From Candidatus Desulfovibrio intestinipullorum (GTDB lineage: Bacteria > Desulfobacterota > Desulfovibrionia > Desulfovibrionales > Desulfovibrionaceae): a stretch of 64,000 bases of DNA. Location: positions 18,527-82,526 of the forward strand of contig DXHV01000060.1 of assembly GCA_019113165.1 (NCBI GenBank), written 5' to 3'. A program made the translations under genes and the position numbers. This document shows positions 35,377 to 44,712 of the stretch, piece after piece (the first letter of the stretch is position 1; the number at the start of each line of letters is the position of its first letter). Below the pieces are notes generated by a model. It saw only the letters and a list, made by a program, of their open reading frames with translations, did no database searches and was not told the DNA's origin.

Positions 35377-35805
35377 ATGGGCATAGAAAACGGTGATACT
35401 GTCAAGGTGCACTACACAGGCACATTCCCTGACGGCAGGGAGTTTGATTCGTCCCGCAATTCGGGCCGCGAGCCGCTGGAATTTACGGTTGGACAGGGAC
35501 GGATGATTCCCGGATTCGAGGAAGCCGTCCTCGGACATGAAGTCGGAGATCGCTTTGTGGTCACTCTGCCCTGTGAAAAGGCCTACGGAGCCGTGGATCC
35601 CAAGCTCTTCTTCACGGTGGCCAGAGAGCAGGTGCCTCCGTCCATTCCCCAGGAAGTCGGTACCAAGATAGAACTGTCCAATGAACATGGCACCATGTAT
35701 GCCGTGATTTCGGAAGTGACGGACACGGAAATCACGCTGGATGCCAATCACGAGCTGGCTGGCAAGGACCTGTGCTTTGACATCGAGATTGTGCAGGTGA
35801 GCTAG
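35377..35805 (+). CDS. slyD: FKBP-type peptidyl-prolyl cis-trans isomerase, SlyD-like
   Basis: SlyD-type proteins speed proline isomerisation and act as chaperones. The 142-residue product has the FKBP half VKVHYTGTFPDGREFDSS, then GQGRMIPGFEEAVLGHEVGD near residue 37, the inserted-in-flap IF chaperone domain around 70-125, and LAGKDLCFDIEIVQV closing the fold. It ends there, so the His/Cys-rich metal-binding tail of E. coli SlyD is missing, and a role in nickel delivery is less likely. The ATG is preceded by ATGGAGGACAGGC, with GGAGG as ribosome site. It lies 99 bases before the glutamine synthetase gene. Confidence 0.92.
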   Translation: MGIENGDTVKVHYTGTFPDGREFDSSRNSGREPLEFTVGQGRMIPGFEEAVLGHEVGDRFVVTLPCEKAYGAVDPKLFFTVAREQVPPSIPQEVGTKIELSNEHGTMYAVISEVTDTEITLDANHELAGKDLCFDIEIVQVS

Positions 35806-35904
35806 CAGCGTGCAGGCAACGCCCTTTCTCGCAACAAGGAGCGGCAGGGGTTTTCTCGAGGTGAACGAACATTGGTGCCCATTCCCCGGTGCCCGGAGAT
35901 TTTC

Positions 35905-38097
35905 ATGAGCAAGACAAGTGCCCGGCAAAGTGCCATTCAGGCCATTACGACCTACAATCCCGAATCGGACGGCTTCAATTTCCGTGACGTCAAGCCCACG
36001 GAGCTCTTTGGCTGCAATGTCTTCAACGACAAGGTCATGCGGGAACGCCTGCCCAAGTCGGTCTACCGCTCCCTGACCAAGACCATACGCTACGGCGAGG
36101 CCCTGGATCCCGCCATTGCCGACACCGTTGCCGCCGTGATGAAGGACTGGGCCATAGAGCACGGAGCCACCCACTATACCCACATTTTCTATCCCCTCAC
36201 CGGCCAGACCGCAGAAAAGCACGACAGCTTCCTCATGCCCGACGGCAATGGCGGCGTCATTGCCGAGTTCTCCGGTTCCATGCTCATCCGCGGTGAGGCG
36301 GACGGCTCCTCCTTCCCGTCCGGCGGCCTGCGCTCCACCTTCGAGGCTCGCGGCTACACGGCCTGGGACGTGACCAGTCCCGCCTACCTGCAGGAAAATC
36401 CCAACTGCATTGTCCTGTGCATTCCCACCATGTTCCTTTCCTGGACAGGTGTTGTCCTGGACAAGAAGACGCCCATGCTGCGTTCCGGCCAGGCCCTGAA
36501 CCGCGAGGCCAAACGGCTGCTCGAACTCTTCGACATCAAGAGCGACCTGCCCATTGTCTGCTTTGCGGGCCTTGAGCAGGAATACTTCCTCATAGACAAC
36601 AACTACAATTTTGCCCGTCAGGATCTGCTCATTGCCGGTCGCACCCTCTTCGGGGCCAGACCTGCCAAGGGCCAGGAGTTCAGTGATCAGTACTTTGGCG
36701 TCATTCCCCAGCGCGTGCTGTCCTTCATGATGGAAGTGGAGCGCGAGCTCTACAAGCTCGGCGTGCCCGTGCGCACGCGCCACAACGAGGTGGCTCCGAG
36801 CCAGTACGAAATTGCGCCCATCTTCGAGCAGGCCAACGTGGCCGTGGATCACAACCACATGATCATGTCCACGCTCAGAAACGTGGCCAAGCATCACGGT
36901 CTCAAGTGTCTGCTCCATGAAAAGCCCTTCAGCTGCATCAACGGGTCCGGCAAGCATCTGAACTATTCCGTGGGCAGCGCCGAACTGGGCTCGCTCTTCG
37001 ATCCCGGCGACACGCCCCATGCCAATGCCAAGTTCCTGGTCTTCTGCTGCGCCCTCATCCGCGCCGTGCACAAGTACGGCGGCCTGCTGCGTGCCACCGT
37101 GGCCAGTGCCAGCAATGATCACCGCCTTGGCGCCAACGAGGCTCCGCCGGCCATCATGTCCATCTTCCTTGGCGACGAGCTCACCCAGGTGCTGGAAGCC
37201 TTCCGCTCCGGGCATCTGGAACAGGCCGAGTCCGGCAAGAAGTCCGGCATCATGGACGTGGGTGTGGATACGCTGCCCCCGCTGCCTAGGGATCCCGGCG
37301 ACCGCAACCGCACAAGCCCCATTGCCTTTGTGGGCAACCGCTTCGAGTTCAGGGCCCTGGGGTCGAGCCAGTCTGCCGCCGACTCCGTCACGGCCCTCAA
37401 TGCCATGATGGCCGATTCCCTGGGCTATGCCGCCGACTGGCTGGAAAAGGAGCTTGCTTCCGGCATGAGCTTCAACGAAGCCGTGCAGAGCTTCATCACC
37501 CATGTCATGGAAGAGCACAGCGCCGTGATCTTCAACGGCGACGGCTATTCCGACATCTGGCACAAGGAAGCAGAGCGCAGAGGCCTGCCCAATCTGCACA
37601 ACACGCCCGAGGCCCTGCCCGTGCTGCAGGCTCCCGAAGTCGTCGAGCTCTACGAGCGCCTGGGCATCATGCGGGCTGCCGAAATCAGGGCCAGGACCGA
37701 GATCTATCTGGAACAGTACTGCAAGACCCTGCGCAGCGAGTCCATCCTGACCGTGCGCATGGCCAGGACCAGCATTTTCCCGGCCGCCCTGGGCTACCAG
37801 AAGATGCTGGCCGAGACCTGCGCCGCCATCAAGGCCATGGGCCGGGAATTCAGGACCACAACCTTCGATGCCGTGACCGAGGGTCTGCGCGGCTTGCAGG
37901 ACAGGGTCAACGAACTTGAGACCCTCATGGCGTCCGTGGAAGCCGAACAGGAACTGCAGAAGCGGGCCGACCGCTACTGCAACGAGGTCCTGCCGGCCAT
38001 GGAGGCCGTCAGAAGCGTGGCCGACGAGCTCGAATGCCTGATTCCCGAGGATATGTGGAGCCTGCCCACCTATCAGGAAATGCTCTTCAACAAGTAA
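35905..38097 (+). CDS. glnN: Glutamine synthetase, type III
   Basis: GlnN makes glutamine from glutamate, ammonia and ATP. The 730-residue protein, well above the 440-470 of type I enzymes, has the GSIII N-terminal domain with [17 protein letters not shown] near residue 35, the HDSFLMPD segment near 100, [20 protein letters not shown] near 80, then [12 protein letters not shown] near 218, [20 protein letters not shown] near 290, and the C-terminal helical extension ending at [16 protein letters not shown] start at ATG 35905, preceded by CGGAGA, rather than at the upstream GTG/TTG-type start at 35872. No PII or GlnE-type regulator is adjacent. Confidence 0.93.
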   Translation: MSKTSARQSAIQAITTYNPESDGFNFRDVKPTELFGCNVFNDKVMRERLPKSVYRSLTKTIRYGEALDPAIADTVAAVMKDWAIEHGATHYTHIFYPLTGQTAEKHDSFLMPDGNGGVIAEFSGSMLIRGEADGSSFPSGGLRSTFEARGYTAWDVTSPAYLQENPNCIVLCIPTMFLSWTGVVLDKKTPMLRSGQALNREAKRLLELFDIKSDLPIVCFAGLEQEYFLIDNNYNFARQDLLIAGRTLFGARPAKGQEFSDQYFGVIPQRVLSFMMEVERELYKLGVPVRTRHNEVAPSQYEIAPIFEQANVAVDHNHMIMSTLRNVAKHHGLKCLLHEKPFSCINGSGKHLNYSVGSAELGSLFDPGDTPHANAKFLVFCCALIRAVHKYGGLLRATVASASNDHRLGANEAPPAIMSIFLGDELTQVLEAFRSGHLEQAESGKKSGIMDVGVDTLPPLPRDPGDRNRTSPIAFVGNRFEFRALGSSQSAADSVTALNAMMADSLGYAADWLEKELASGMSFNEAVQSFITHVMEEHSAVIFNGDGYSDIWHKEAERRGLPNLHNTPEALPVLQAPEVVELYERLGIMRAAEIRARTEIYLEQYCKTLRSESILTVRMARTSIFPAALGYQKMLAETCAAIKAMGREFRTTTFDAVTEGLRGLQDRVNELETLMASVEAEQELQKRADRYCNEVLPAMEAVRSVADELECLIPEDMWSLPTYQEMLFNK

Positions 38098-38112
38098 CGA
38101 ACGTTCCAGGCT

Positions 38113-38150
38113 GACGGGGAAGGGATGCCGCAGGGCATGCCTTTCCCGTC
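38113..38150 (+). terminator. Hairpin after glutamine synthetase
   Basis: GACGGGGAAGGGATGCC and GGCATGCCTTTCCCGTC pair over 17 positions with one wobble and one mismatch around a GCAG loop, followed by TTGCCTGTTTGTC. It may end or attenuate the glnN transcript before the next gene, 37 bases on. Confidence 0.55.
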
Positions 38151-38186
38151 TTGCCTGTTTGTCTTCCCGTCAAGGAGAAACCCTAC

Positions 38187-38894
38187 ATGCCTCGTGTTGA
38201 GAACAAGCCCCTGTCTGCCGATCCCGGCCTGATGGGCAACATACAGTCCGAAGTGGCCGTGGAAAACCGGCCTCTGCTGGACTTTATCATCAGCAAATCC
38301 AAATTCCTGGTTGGCATCGTCGTCCTCCTCGTTGTCGCCCTGCTCGGCACAGCCGTCTACCGCTATGTGGAAGGCAGCCAGCGCGAGACAACCCTGGAAG
38401 AGCTGGCCAGGATCATGCAGCGTCCGGCCGATGCCAGACAGATTGCCGACATTGAAGCCCTGGGCAGGGACTGCCCGTCCAGCATGCGCACCGCCGTCTC
38501 CGTGGCCCTTGTGCAGAGTGCCCTGACTCAGGGCCTGCGGGACAAGGCCGAAGAGGGCTATGCCCAGGTGGCCAGCGCCGACTTTGACTCGCCCACCGGG
38601 CTTGCTGCCGCCCTGAACCAGGCCGGCATGCTCATGGGCAGCGGCAAGTATGCCGAAGGCGTGCGCATTGTGCAGAGCCTGCTGCCCCGTCTGGGCCAGC
38701 AGAGCGGAGTCCAGGCACGGATGATGCTGGCCGAGGGCGCCTTCCGCGCCGGCCAGTACGATCTGGCCGCGTCCACCTTCGAGGAGCTGGCAGGCACGGT
38801 TCCCGTACAGCTTGACAAGGACTACTGCGCCGCACGGGCCGGGGAAATCCGGGCCATTGCCAAGGCCGAACAGGCTGAAAAATCTGAACAATAG
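38187..38894 (+). CDS. Membrane-anchored TPR-like protein (YfgM-like)
   Basis: The 235-residue protein from ATG 38187 (AAGGAG upstream) has a polar N-terminus, one membrane segment at about residues 38-57 (FLVGIVVLLVVALLGTAVYR) and a helical periplasmic part rich in alanine with the spacing of tetratricopeptide repeats (QGLRDKAEEGYAQVAS, AGMLMGSGKYAEGVRIV, AEGAFRAGQYDLAASTFEEL). This arrangement matches the YfgM-type chaperone partner of SecYEG or similar N-terminally anchored scaffolds. The specific partner is not evident. A strong hairpin follows directly after the stop. Confidence 0.65.
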   Translation: MPRVENKPLSADPGLMGNIQSEVAVENRPLLDFIISKSKFLVGIVVLLVVALLGTAVYRYVEGSQRETTLEELARIMQRPADARQIADIEALGRDCPSSMRTAVSVALVQSALTQGLRDKAEEGYAQVASADFDSPTGLAAALNQAGMLMGSGKYAEGVRIVQSLLPRLGQQSGVQARMMLAEGAFRAGQYDLAASTFEELAGTVPVQLDKDYCAARAGEIRAIAKAEQAEKSEQ

Positions 38895-38899
38895 AAGAC

Positions 38900-38935
38900 A
38901 GACCCGCGCAAGGCCCTGGGGCCTTGCGCGGGTCT
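38900..38935 (+). terminator. Strong hairpin after the YfgM-like gene
   Basis: AGACCCGCGCAAGGCC and GGCCTTGCGCGGGTCT form a near-perfect long stem around a short loop, beginning 6 bases after the stop. No T-run follows, but the position fits transcription termination before iorA. Confidence 0.65.
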
Positions 38936-39034
38936 GCCTGCAACAATTGTCCTATGGACGACAGCACGGGGGAGGCCGCACACGTCCTTGCCAGCGCGCA
39001 ACACGCCCTCTTGCTGTCATTTGGGGGTTTATAG

Positions 39035-40888
39035 ATGAGTAATCCTTTGCTTGAAGGGAAGGCGGACGAGTGCCACCTGCTGCTTGGCAATGAAGCCATA
39101 GTGCGCGGTGCACTGGAAGCAGGCGTACACATTGTGACCTGTTATCCCGGAACGCCTTCCTCCGAGGTGCCGGACACCTTCCGGCGCATCGGCGGAACGG
39201 GCCGGCAGTACCTGATGCAGTATTCGGTCAACGAGAAGGTGGCTATGGAAGTGGCCTGCGGCGCCTCCCTGGCCGGTGCCAAGGCTCTGGTGACCATGAA
39301 GCACGTGGGCCTCAACGTGGCAGCCGACCCGCTGTTCACGGCGACCTATACCGGTCTGCCCGGTGGCCTCGTCATTCTCTCTGCCGATGATCCGGGTTTC
39401 CATTCCTCCCAGAACGAGCAGGACAACCGCAATTATGCACGCGCAGCCTCCCTGCCCTGTTTCGAGCCCTGTTCTGCCCAGGAAGCCAAGGACATGACGA
39501 AGGAAGCCTTCAGGGTGGCCAGGCTTCTGCAGCAGCCCGTGCTGCTGCGTACGACCACCCGCGTCAACCACATGCGTGGTGCTGTGCGCTTTGGTGCCCT
39601 TCCCGAGGAAAAGGATCCCCTGGTTGCCTTCGAGCGCAATCCCATGCGCTTTGTGCCTGTGCCGGCCGTGGCCAGGCTGCGCCATATGGCCCTGGAAGAG
39701 AACATGGCCAAGGCAAAGGCTCTGGCCGAGGAAAGCTTCTTCACGAAGGAACATGTCCCTGCCAGCGCACCGAAGGCCGGCATCATTGTCTCCGGCGTGT
39801 CCCGCAACTACGTGAGCGACGCCCTGCTGACCGGACAGTGGGAAGACAGGGTCCGCGTGCTCGAACTGGGCATGACCTGGCCTTTGCCCGAACAGCGCAT
39901 CGTGTCCTTCCTCAACTCCTGTGACAAGGTGCTCATTGTGGAGGAAAACGATCCCCTGCTTGAGAAGGATGTGCGTGCCATGGCCCAGAAGACTGGCTGC
40001 ACCACGGCCATTTCCGGCAAAGGCGGCGTGCTGACCATACAGGGCGAATACTCCACGCCGTTGCTCATGCAGGCCATTGCCGACTTCCTGGGTGAGCCCC
40101 TTGAAAAGTCCCAGGTGCAGGCTCCGGCCCAGCTGCCCAAGCGTCCCCCGAACCTGTGCGCCGGCTGCTCCCACAGGGCCGTCTACTATGCCGCACGCCA
40201 GATCTTCGGCGACGAGGCCGTCTATTCCAGCGATATCGGCTGCTACACCCTGGGCATGCTGCCGCCCCTGCGCTGTGCCGATTTCCTCTTCTGCATGGGC
40301 TCCTCCATCTCTGCCGGTTCCGGCTTTGCCATGCTGGCCAAACGCCAGGTGGTGGGCTTCATCGGCGACTCCACCTTCTTCCATTCCGGCATGACGGGCC
40401 TGGCCAATGCCCTGTTCAACCGCATGGACATCATCGTGGTCGTCCTGGACAACGGCACAACGGCCATGACCGGCCATCAGCCCAATCCCGGCATGCTGCA
40501 GGATCAGCTGGGCGAGCTCTGCCAGCATCTGGACATCGAGGCCATCGTGCGCGGCATCGGCGTGACCCAGGTCAAGAAGGTGGCTGCCTTCAACCTCAAG
40601 GCCGTGGAACGGGCCCTGAAGGAATTCAAGGACATGCAGGGTGTGCGCGTGCTCATTGCCGAGGAACCCTGTGCCCTTTATGCCAGACGTTCCCTGCACA
40701 AGGGCGGCAGCCGCGTGGCTGTGGTCGTGGACCAGGGCGAGGCAACAAAGCGCTGCATTGACAGCTTTGCCTGTCCGGCCTTCTGCCGCAAGGACGGTGC
40801 CTATGCTGTGGATCCCACGCTGTGCACGGGCTGCGGCCTGTGTCTGCAGGTGGCACCGACGGGCTTCAAACTGGTGAAGCGTGCCTAG
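39035..40888 (+). CDS. iorA: Indolepyruvate:ferredoxin oxidoreductase, alpha subunit
   Basis: IorAB oxidatively decarboxylates aryl pyruvates from aromatic amino acids to aryl-acetyl-CoA and reduces ferredoxin. The 617-residue protein has the GNEAIVRGALEAGVHIVTCY start, NEKVAMEVACGASLAGAKAL near residue 67, CAGCSHRAVYYAARQIFGDE near 372 and the thiamine diphosphate site GDSTFFHSGMTGLANALFN near 445 followed by DNGTTAMTGHQPNPG. The C-terminal ferredoxin domain is odd: instead of two CxxCxxCxxxCP motifs I see C-x5-CP, then CTGCGLC followed by QVAP without the fourth cysteine, so probably only one cluster remains. iorB follows 10 bases later. Confidence 0.94.
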   Translation: MSNPLLEGKADECHLLLGNEAIVRGALEAGVHIVTCYPGTPSSEVPDTFRRIGGTGRQYLMQYSVNEKVAMEVACGASLAGAKALVTMKHVGLNVAADPLFTATYTGLPGGLVILSADDPGFHSSQNEQDNRNYARAASLPCFEPCSAQEAKDMTKEAFRVARLLQQPVLLRTTTRVNHMRGAVRFGALPEEKDPLVAFERNPMRFVPVPAVARLRHMALEENMAKAKALAEESFFTKEHVPASAPKAGIIVSGVSRNYVSDALLTGQWEDRVRVLELGMTWPLPEQRIVSFLNSCDKVLIVEENDPLLEKDVRAMAQKTGCTTAISGKGGVLTIQGEYSTPLLMQAIADFLGEPLEKSQVQAPAQLPKRPPNLCAGCSHRAVYYAARQIFGDEAVYSSDIGCYTLGMLPPLRCADFLFCMGSSISAGSGFAMLAKRQVVGFIGDSTFFHSGMTGLANALFNRMDIIVVVLDNGTTAMTGHQPNPGMLQDQLGELCQHLDIEAIVRGIGVTQVKKVAAFNLKAVERALKEFKDMQGVRVLIAEEPCALYARRSLHKGGSRVAVVVDQGEATKRCIDSFACPAFCRKDGAYAVDPTLCTGCGLCLQVAPTGFKLVKRA

Positions 40889-40898
40889 GAGGGAAGCA

Positions 40899-41495
40899 AT
40901 GGACGCACAGAAGAAACTTCGCATCTATTTTACCGGTGTCGGTGGTCAGGGCTCCCTGACAGCCACAGCTCTTCTGGCCAGAACGGCACTCTTTGCCGGA
41001 GTGGACGTCGTGGCCGGTGAAGTGCACGGCATGGCCCAGCGCGGCGGCGTGGTGGAATCCGTGCTGCTGCTCGGCGGCTGGCGCTCCCCCAAGCTCGAAT
41101 ACGGCGAGGCCGACGTGATCCTGGGCTTCGAGCCCCTGGAGACCCTGCGCGGTCTGCCCTATTTGCGCAAGGGTGGCGTGGTCTTCTCGAGCTCCGATGC
41201 CATGCCTCCCGTGGGGGTGGCCCTGGGACTGGAACGCTATCCCGACATGGACGAGATCAAGGCCAGGATTGCCGAAGTGGCCAGCGAGAGCCATTTTCTG
41301 CCCTGCCGCGAGCTCGGTGCCAAGGCTGGCGCCGTGCAGGCCGGCAACACGGTGCTGCTCGCCGCAGTCTGTGCCTCCGGCATCCTGCCCTTTGGCGTGG
41401 ATGTCTTCGAGGAGGCCCTGAAGCGCTTCCTGCCGGCCAAGCTTCAGCCTGCCAACCTGCAGGCCCTGGAATACGGCCGCAGCTACTTTGCCTAA
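40899..41495 (+). CDS. iorB: Indolepyruvate:ferredoxin oxidoreductase, beta subunit
   Basis: This is the gamma-domain partner of IorA, which binds CoA and completes the active site. From ATG 40899 (GGAGGGAAGCA upstream) the 198-residue protein shows IYFTGVGGQGSLTATALLAR near residue 9, EVHGMAQRGGVVESVLLLG near 43 and ADVILGFEPLETLRGLPYL near 72, all typical of IorB. It overlaps no other gene, starts 10 bases after iorA, and is followed by an intrinsic terminator, so iorAB is a two-gene operon. Confidence 0.95.
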   Translation: MDAQKKLRIYFTGVGGQGSLTATALLARTALFAGVDVVAGEVHGMAQRGGVVESVLLLGGWRSPKLEYGEADVILGFEPLETLRGLPYLRKGGVVFSSSDAMPPVGVALGLERYPDMDEIKARIAEVASESHFLPCRELGAKAGAVQAGNTVLLAAVCASGILPFGVDVFEEALKRFLPAKLQPANLQALEYGRSYFA

Positions 41496-41570
41496 GTGTC
41501 CGATCGTTGCAGCGGCTGGCCTGACAGGGCGCTGCGTGCTGCACTGACAGCAAAAAAGCATTCTGCAAAC

Positions 41571-41626
41571 AAAAAAGACCCGTCCAGAGAGGAAGACCTT
41601 CCCCCTCCCGGACCGGGTCTTTTTTC
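41571..41626 (+). terminator. Intrinsic terminator of iorAB
   Basis: AAAAAAGACCCG at 41571 pairs with CGGGTCTTTTTT ending near 41626, with further pairing in between (AGGAAG/CTTCC). It lies 76 bases after the iorB stop. Confidence 0.88.
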
Positions 41627-41762
41627 ATGCCGGACGAACGGAAATCTGGCTCTGAAACGCAGGAAAAACTGCCCCCCAGGGGCAGAGCCTGGCTCCGGTA
41701 CCGGAGTTTGCTCTTGCTCCGGGGTGAAGGGCCTGTCCTTGTGCCAGACCAAAAGCCCGGAT

Positions 41763-41812
41763 CAAAAAAGAGGACAGGCGGGCCAGTGCTGGCCCCTTGC
41801 CTGTCCTCTTTA
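41763..41812 (-). terminator. Intrinsic terminator of the secreted HAD phosphatase gene
   Basis: AAAGAGGACAGGC and its inverted copy flank an inner GGCCAG/CTGGCC hairpin; read on the minus strand, the structure ends in TTTTTT. It lies 38 bases past the stop of the phosphatase gene. Confidence 0.85.
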
Positions 41813-41849
41813 TGCTGACCGGTGTTGGGGGGGACTTGTTGGAAGGGGC

Positions 41850-43274
41850 TTAGCGGGTCTTGTAGCCTTCGAAGGTCTTGAGCTTGCCGGTGAGTTCGGG
41901 AGCCTTGTTCACCAGCTGGGCAGGTGTGGTGCCTTCGTTGAGCATCTTGAGCCAGCCTTCGGCCTTGGCGCTCAGCAGTTCGGGGCTCTTCTTGCCCAGA
42001 GCCTGCACTTCAGGCCTGGCCCAGAGCTTGCCGCCGTTTTCATTGCGGCCCTGCAGCACGTAGCGGATGTCGCCGCTCTTCATGGTGTCGGCCAGGGTCA
42101 GCTTCTTCTGGTTCTGGTAGACGGCAATGGCGGCCAGGATGCCGGCATCGTCCTTGCGAGCACGGTTCAGGCCAAGGCCGGTGACAGTGTCCTTGTACAC
42201 GGTGCAGAAGTTGAAGTCGCCCTGGGAGTCAAAGGCCACGAGCACGGGACCCTGATTGCGGTAGAGGGGACGCACCACCTTGTCGATGCTTTCGGCCTTG
42301 CCGGGGCCCTGGGTCTGGGCATGGAAATCGTAATCGTATTCGTTGGTGTAGACGCCGTTGACCTTCTTGTTGGTCATGGCCACAACGCCGTCCACGCCGG
42401 GAATATTGAAGGCCTTCACGGCTGCATTGATGACATCCACATAGGAAGCGGAGCAGATCCAGGCATCAATGCCGTTGGCTTCAAGGGCAGCAAAGAGTTC
42501 CAGCAGTTCGGGAGAAACAGTGATGCCCTGGTTGTAGGAGACGGAGAGGGAGCCGGCCACGGAGCCGGGATAGGAGGCGGGGCTTGTCCACTTGCACTTC
42601 TTCCAGAAGTCGGCCTTTTCGCTCTTCTTGGCGTAGTCCGTGAAGGCGGTGTAGGCCAGAGTATAGACTTCCTTGGGGCTCATGCCGGTGAACCAGTAGG
42701 TGATCCAGGGATAGGAGACGGACACGTCCATGGTGTCGCCAATGGCGCTGTAGAGCCAGCGGGCCTTGGTGGCAAATTCCTTCCAGTCGTCGCTGGCAAG
42801 CCATTCCTTCTGCCTGGCCTGCCTGCTCGTATCGGCGGCCACGTAGCCCTTGTCATACAGGCGCTTGTAGGCAGCGGCAGCGTCCCTGGCCACCTTGGCC
42901 ACGGTGAGGTTGCCGTAGTCCTTGCCCAGATCCATGTTCACATCCGGAATGCCGGTGGTGAGCACCTCGTACATCTTGTCGGGCTTGATGGCGAAACGCA
43001 GATGTTCGAGCTGATAGATGGCCAGCTGTTCTTCCACGTCGAGAATGGACACCGTATTGTCAAAGTCGAAGACCGCGTAGGGACGGATGGACGGATCGTA
43101 GTCCCTGGCCGTGTGACCAAAGCGGGTCATGGTGTCATTGAGGGTGGCCTTGACTATTGGGTCCCAGTTTTTGCTGGTGAGCAGGGTCACCTTGTCCTGG
43201 GCCTGGGCCAGACCGGCAACTGTGAAGACAGCCAGCAGGATGCCTGCACAGAACATGGATTTGAAAAGACGCAT
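41850..43274 (-). CDS. Secreted HAD-superfamily phosphatase, phosphorylcholine phosphatase-like
   Basis: ATG 43274, after GGAGG, gives a signal peptide ending LAQA near residue 25, so the 474-residue protein acts in the periplasm. HAD motif I is AVFDFDNTVSILDVEEQLAI near 67 and motif II SASYVDV near 260; the late FDSQGDF near 345 fits the acidic motif IV. The DNT with a following ..DLEE-like stretch, the large insertion between motifs I and II and the overall length resemble the periplasmic phosphorylcholine phosphatase PchP of Pseudomonas. The substrate is thus possibly a phosphorylated amino alcohol, but it could be another phosphate ester. It is a single gene with its own terminator. Confidence 0.75.
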   Translation of the reverse strand: MRLFKSMFCAGILLAVFTVAGLAQAQDKVTLLTSKNWDPIVKATLNDTMTRFGHTARDYDPSIRPYAVFDFDNTVSILDVEEQLAIYQLEHLRFAIKPDKMYEVLTTGIPDVNMDLGKDYGNLTVAKVARDAAAAYKRLYDKGYVAADTSRQARQKEWLASDDWKEFATKARWLYSAIGDTMDVSVSYPWITYWFTGMSPKEVYTLAYTAFTDYAKKSEKADFWKKCKWTSPASYPGSVAGSLSVSYNQGITVSPELLELFAALEANGIDAWICSASYVDVINAAVKAFNIPGVDGVVAMTNKKVNGVYTNEYDYDFHAQTQGPGKAESIDKVVRPLYRNQGPVLVAFDSQGDFNFCTVYKDTVTGLGLNRARKDDAGILAAIAVYQNQKKLTLADTMKSGDIRYVLQGRNENGGKLWARPEVQALGKKSPELLSAKAEGWLKMLNEGTTPAQLVNKAPELTGKLKTFEGYKTR

Positions 43275-43773
43275 ACAACCTCCGCGCCAAATGTGTCTGT
43301 CCGAAAAGGCTGCTGTGGGCTCTGGCATCACTGCCTGCGCAGCCTGTTCCGGGCCGTTCGCTCTGCCTTGTGTAGCAACAGGGGACGCGTGCCTGGGCAT
43401 GCCCTGTCGTGCTGTGCGTGCAAAAGGCCCGATCCGCGGGCGGCAGAAGTTTTGCGGTGTGTAGCTTCCCAACTTCACGCCAGGTACTGTTCGTGCCGGC
43501 CTTGCGGATCGGACCGCTTGAACCATGCGACGACAGCGTGGCAATTTGGTGAAAATGAGACGAAGGTTTTACTAAATTTTTTTGCGAAAGGAGCCATGCC
43601 CCGCTGGTTCTTCGGATGCTATGGCCTGCAAATGCAGAAAGGGCATGCAGATGGCTTGTCTGCATGCCCTTTCCTTCAGGGTGTCCCGTTGCGCACTGGC
43701 AAAGGGATCCCTGTCTGTCATCAGTTGATCCGTCAGTTGATCCGTCAGTCAGCCGGCTGTTCAGCCGAACGTC
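43275..43773. other. Intergenic region between cpoB and the secreted phosphatase
   Basis: No gene is supported. It holds a 14-bp inverted repeat AAAGGGCATGCAGA at 43638-43672, probably the end of the ileS-cpoB operon, and a short tandem repeat of TCAGTTGATCCG (43721-43744). The phosphatase promoter must lie around 43300-43560, where an AT-rich stretch occurs near 43540-43580. Confidence 0.5.
43638..43672 (-). terminator. Inverted repeat ending the ileS-lspA-cpoB operon
   Basis: AAAGGGCATGCAGA (43638-43651) and TCTGCATGCCCTTT (43659-43672) are perfect inverted copies around a 7-base loop. It lies about 100 bases past the cpoB stop. There is no long T-run beyond the TTT of the stem, so termination is likely but not certain. 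Confidence 0.55.
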
Positions 43774-44676
43774 TTACTTGTTGGTCTTGAGGAAGCTCCT
43801 GGCCCTGGCCGCCTCGGGGCTCTGGGGATACTTCTTGATGAGCTCGTTCATGCGGGCCCTAGCCGCCTTGTTCTGCTTGAGCTTGCTGAAGCAGATGCCC
43901 TGCTTCAGATAGGCTCCGGGCGCCTTGCTGGACTTGGGGTACTTGGTGATGACCGTGTCGTAGGCCAGGGCGGCGTCGGAGAACTGGTTCTTCTGGAAGT
44001 AGCATTCGGCCAGATAGTACTGGGCATCGGGTGCCTTGGGATCGGAGCCGAAGTTTTGCAGGAAGTCGCTGAAGGAGCGCTGGGCATCGTTGTACTGGCG
44101 GGCCTTGAAGGCGTTGACGCCGGCTTCGTACAGGGCCACGGTCATGTCCTTCTGGGCAGTGGGCTGCTTGGGCTTGGGCGTGGCCTGGCCCCAGGTGCTG
44201 CCGCTGGGCGCTGCCGTGGCGGCAGCGGCGCCGGCTGCGGCTGTGGCCGCAATGCCGCCGTAGGTGGGAGCAGCCTGGGCAGACTGGGCCGTCGCCTGGG
44301 TCAGGGAGGCCTGGGGCACTCCGGCCGCAGCGTCCAGTCCGCCCGCAGGAGCGGCAATGGGATCGCCCAGGTCAAACTTGAGGGCCATGGAGGTCTCTAT
44401 CTGACGCAGGGCCTGATCATGGCGGTTCAGCTTGTCCACAAGCACTGCGGAGCCACCGATGCGGCGCAGATCGGCCAGCTGGCCGCGCAGGTCACTGACT
44501 TCGTCACGCAGGGCCTGCACCTGATTCCAGGCATCGGCCTGCACGGGCTGCATCTGCCGTATCTGTGCATCATGCTGCATGAGCTGGGCTTCCATCTCGT
44601 CATTTCTGTTGGCGCATCCAGAAAGCCCTGCAAGGAGAAGAGCAAGGAGAAGGAGAGAGAAAAGCGTATTTTTCAA
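43774..44676 (-). CDS. cpoB: Tol-Pal system coordinator CpoB (YbgF), lipoprotein form
   Basis: CpoB/YbgF links the Tol-Pal machine to septal peptidoglycan synthesis. The 300-residue protein has a signal with lipobox LSGC near residue 21, so it is lipid-anchored, unlike the soluble E. coli protein. A coiled-coil segment follows at about 28-95 (ALRDEVSDLRGQLADLRRI), then a long Ala/Pro/Gln linker at about 110-175, then three TPR units (NAFKARQYNDAQRSFSDFL, YLAECYFQKNQFSDAALAY, QGICFSKLKQNKAARARMNE). It is last in the operon after ileS, lspA and the PLDc_N gene; no tolA, tolB or pal gene is in the window. Confidence 0.85.
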   Translation of the reverse strand: MKNTLFSLLLLALLLAGLSGCANRNDEMEAQLMQHDAQIRQMQPVQADAWNQVQALRDEVSDLRGQLADLRRIGGSAVLVDKLNRHDQALRQIETSMALKFDLGDPIAAPAGGLDAAAGVPQASLTQATAQSAQAAPTYGGIAATAAAGAAAATAAPSGSTWGQATPKPKQPTAQKDMTVALYEAGVNAFKARQYNDAQRSFSDFLQNFGSDPKAPDAQYYLAECYFQKNQFSDAALAYDTVITKYPKSSKAPGAYLKQGICFSKLKQNKAARARMNELIKKYPQSPEAARARSFLKTNK

Positions 44677-44712
44677 GGAAAACTCCGCAGGAAAAGGGAA
44701 GAGTGGGCGTTA

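Noticed and set aside
43721..43744. A tandem 12-base repeat TCAGTTGATCCG
   Set aside because: Only two units plus a partial third, in a non-coding gap. It is most likely slippage and has no evident role.
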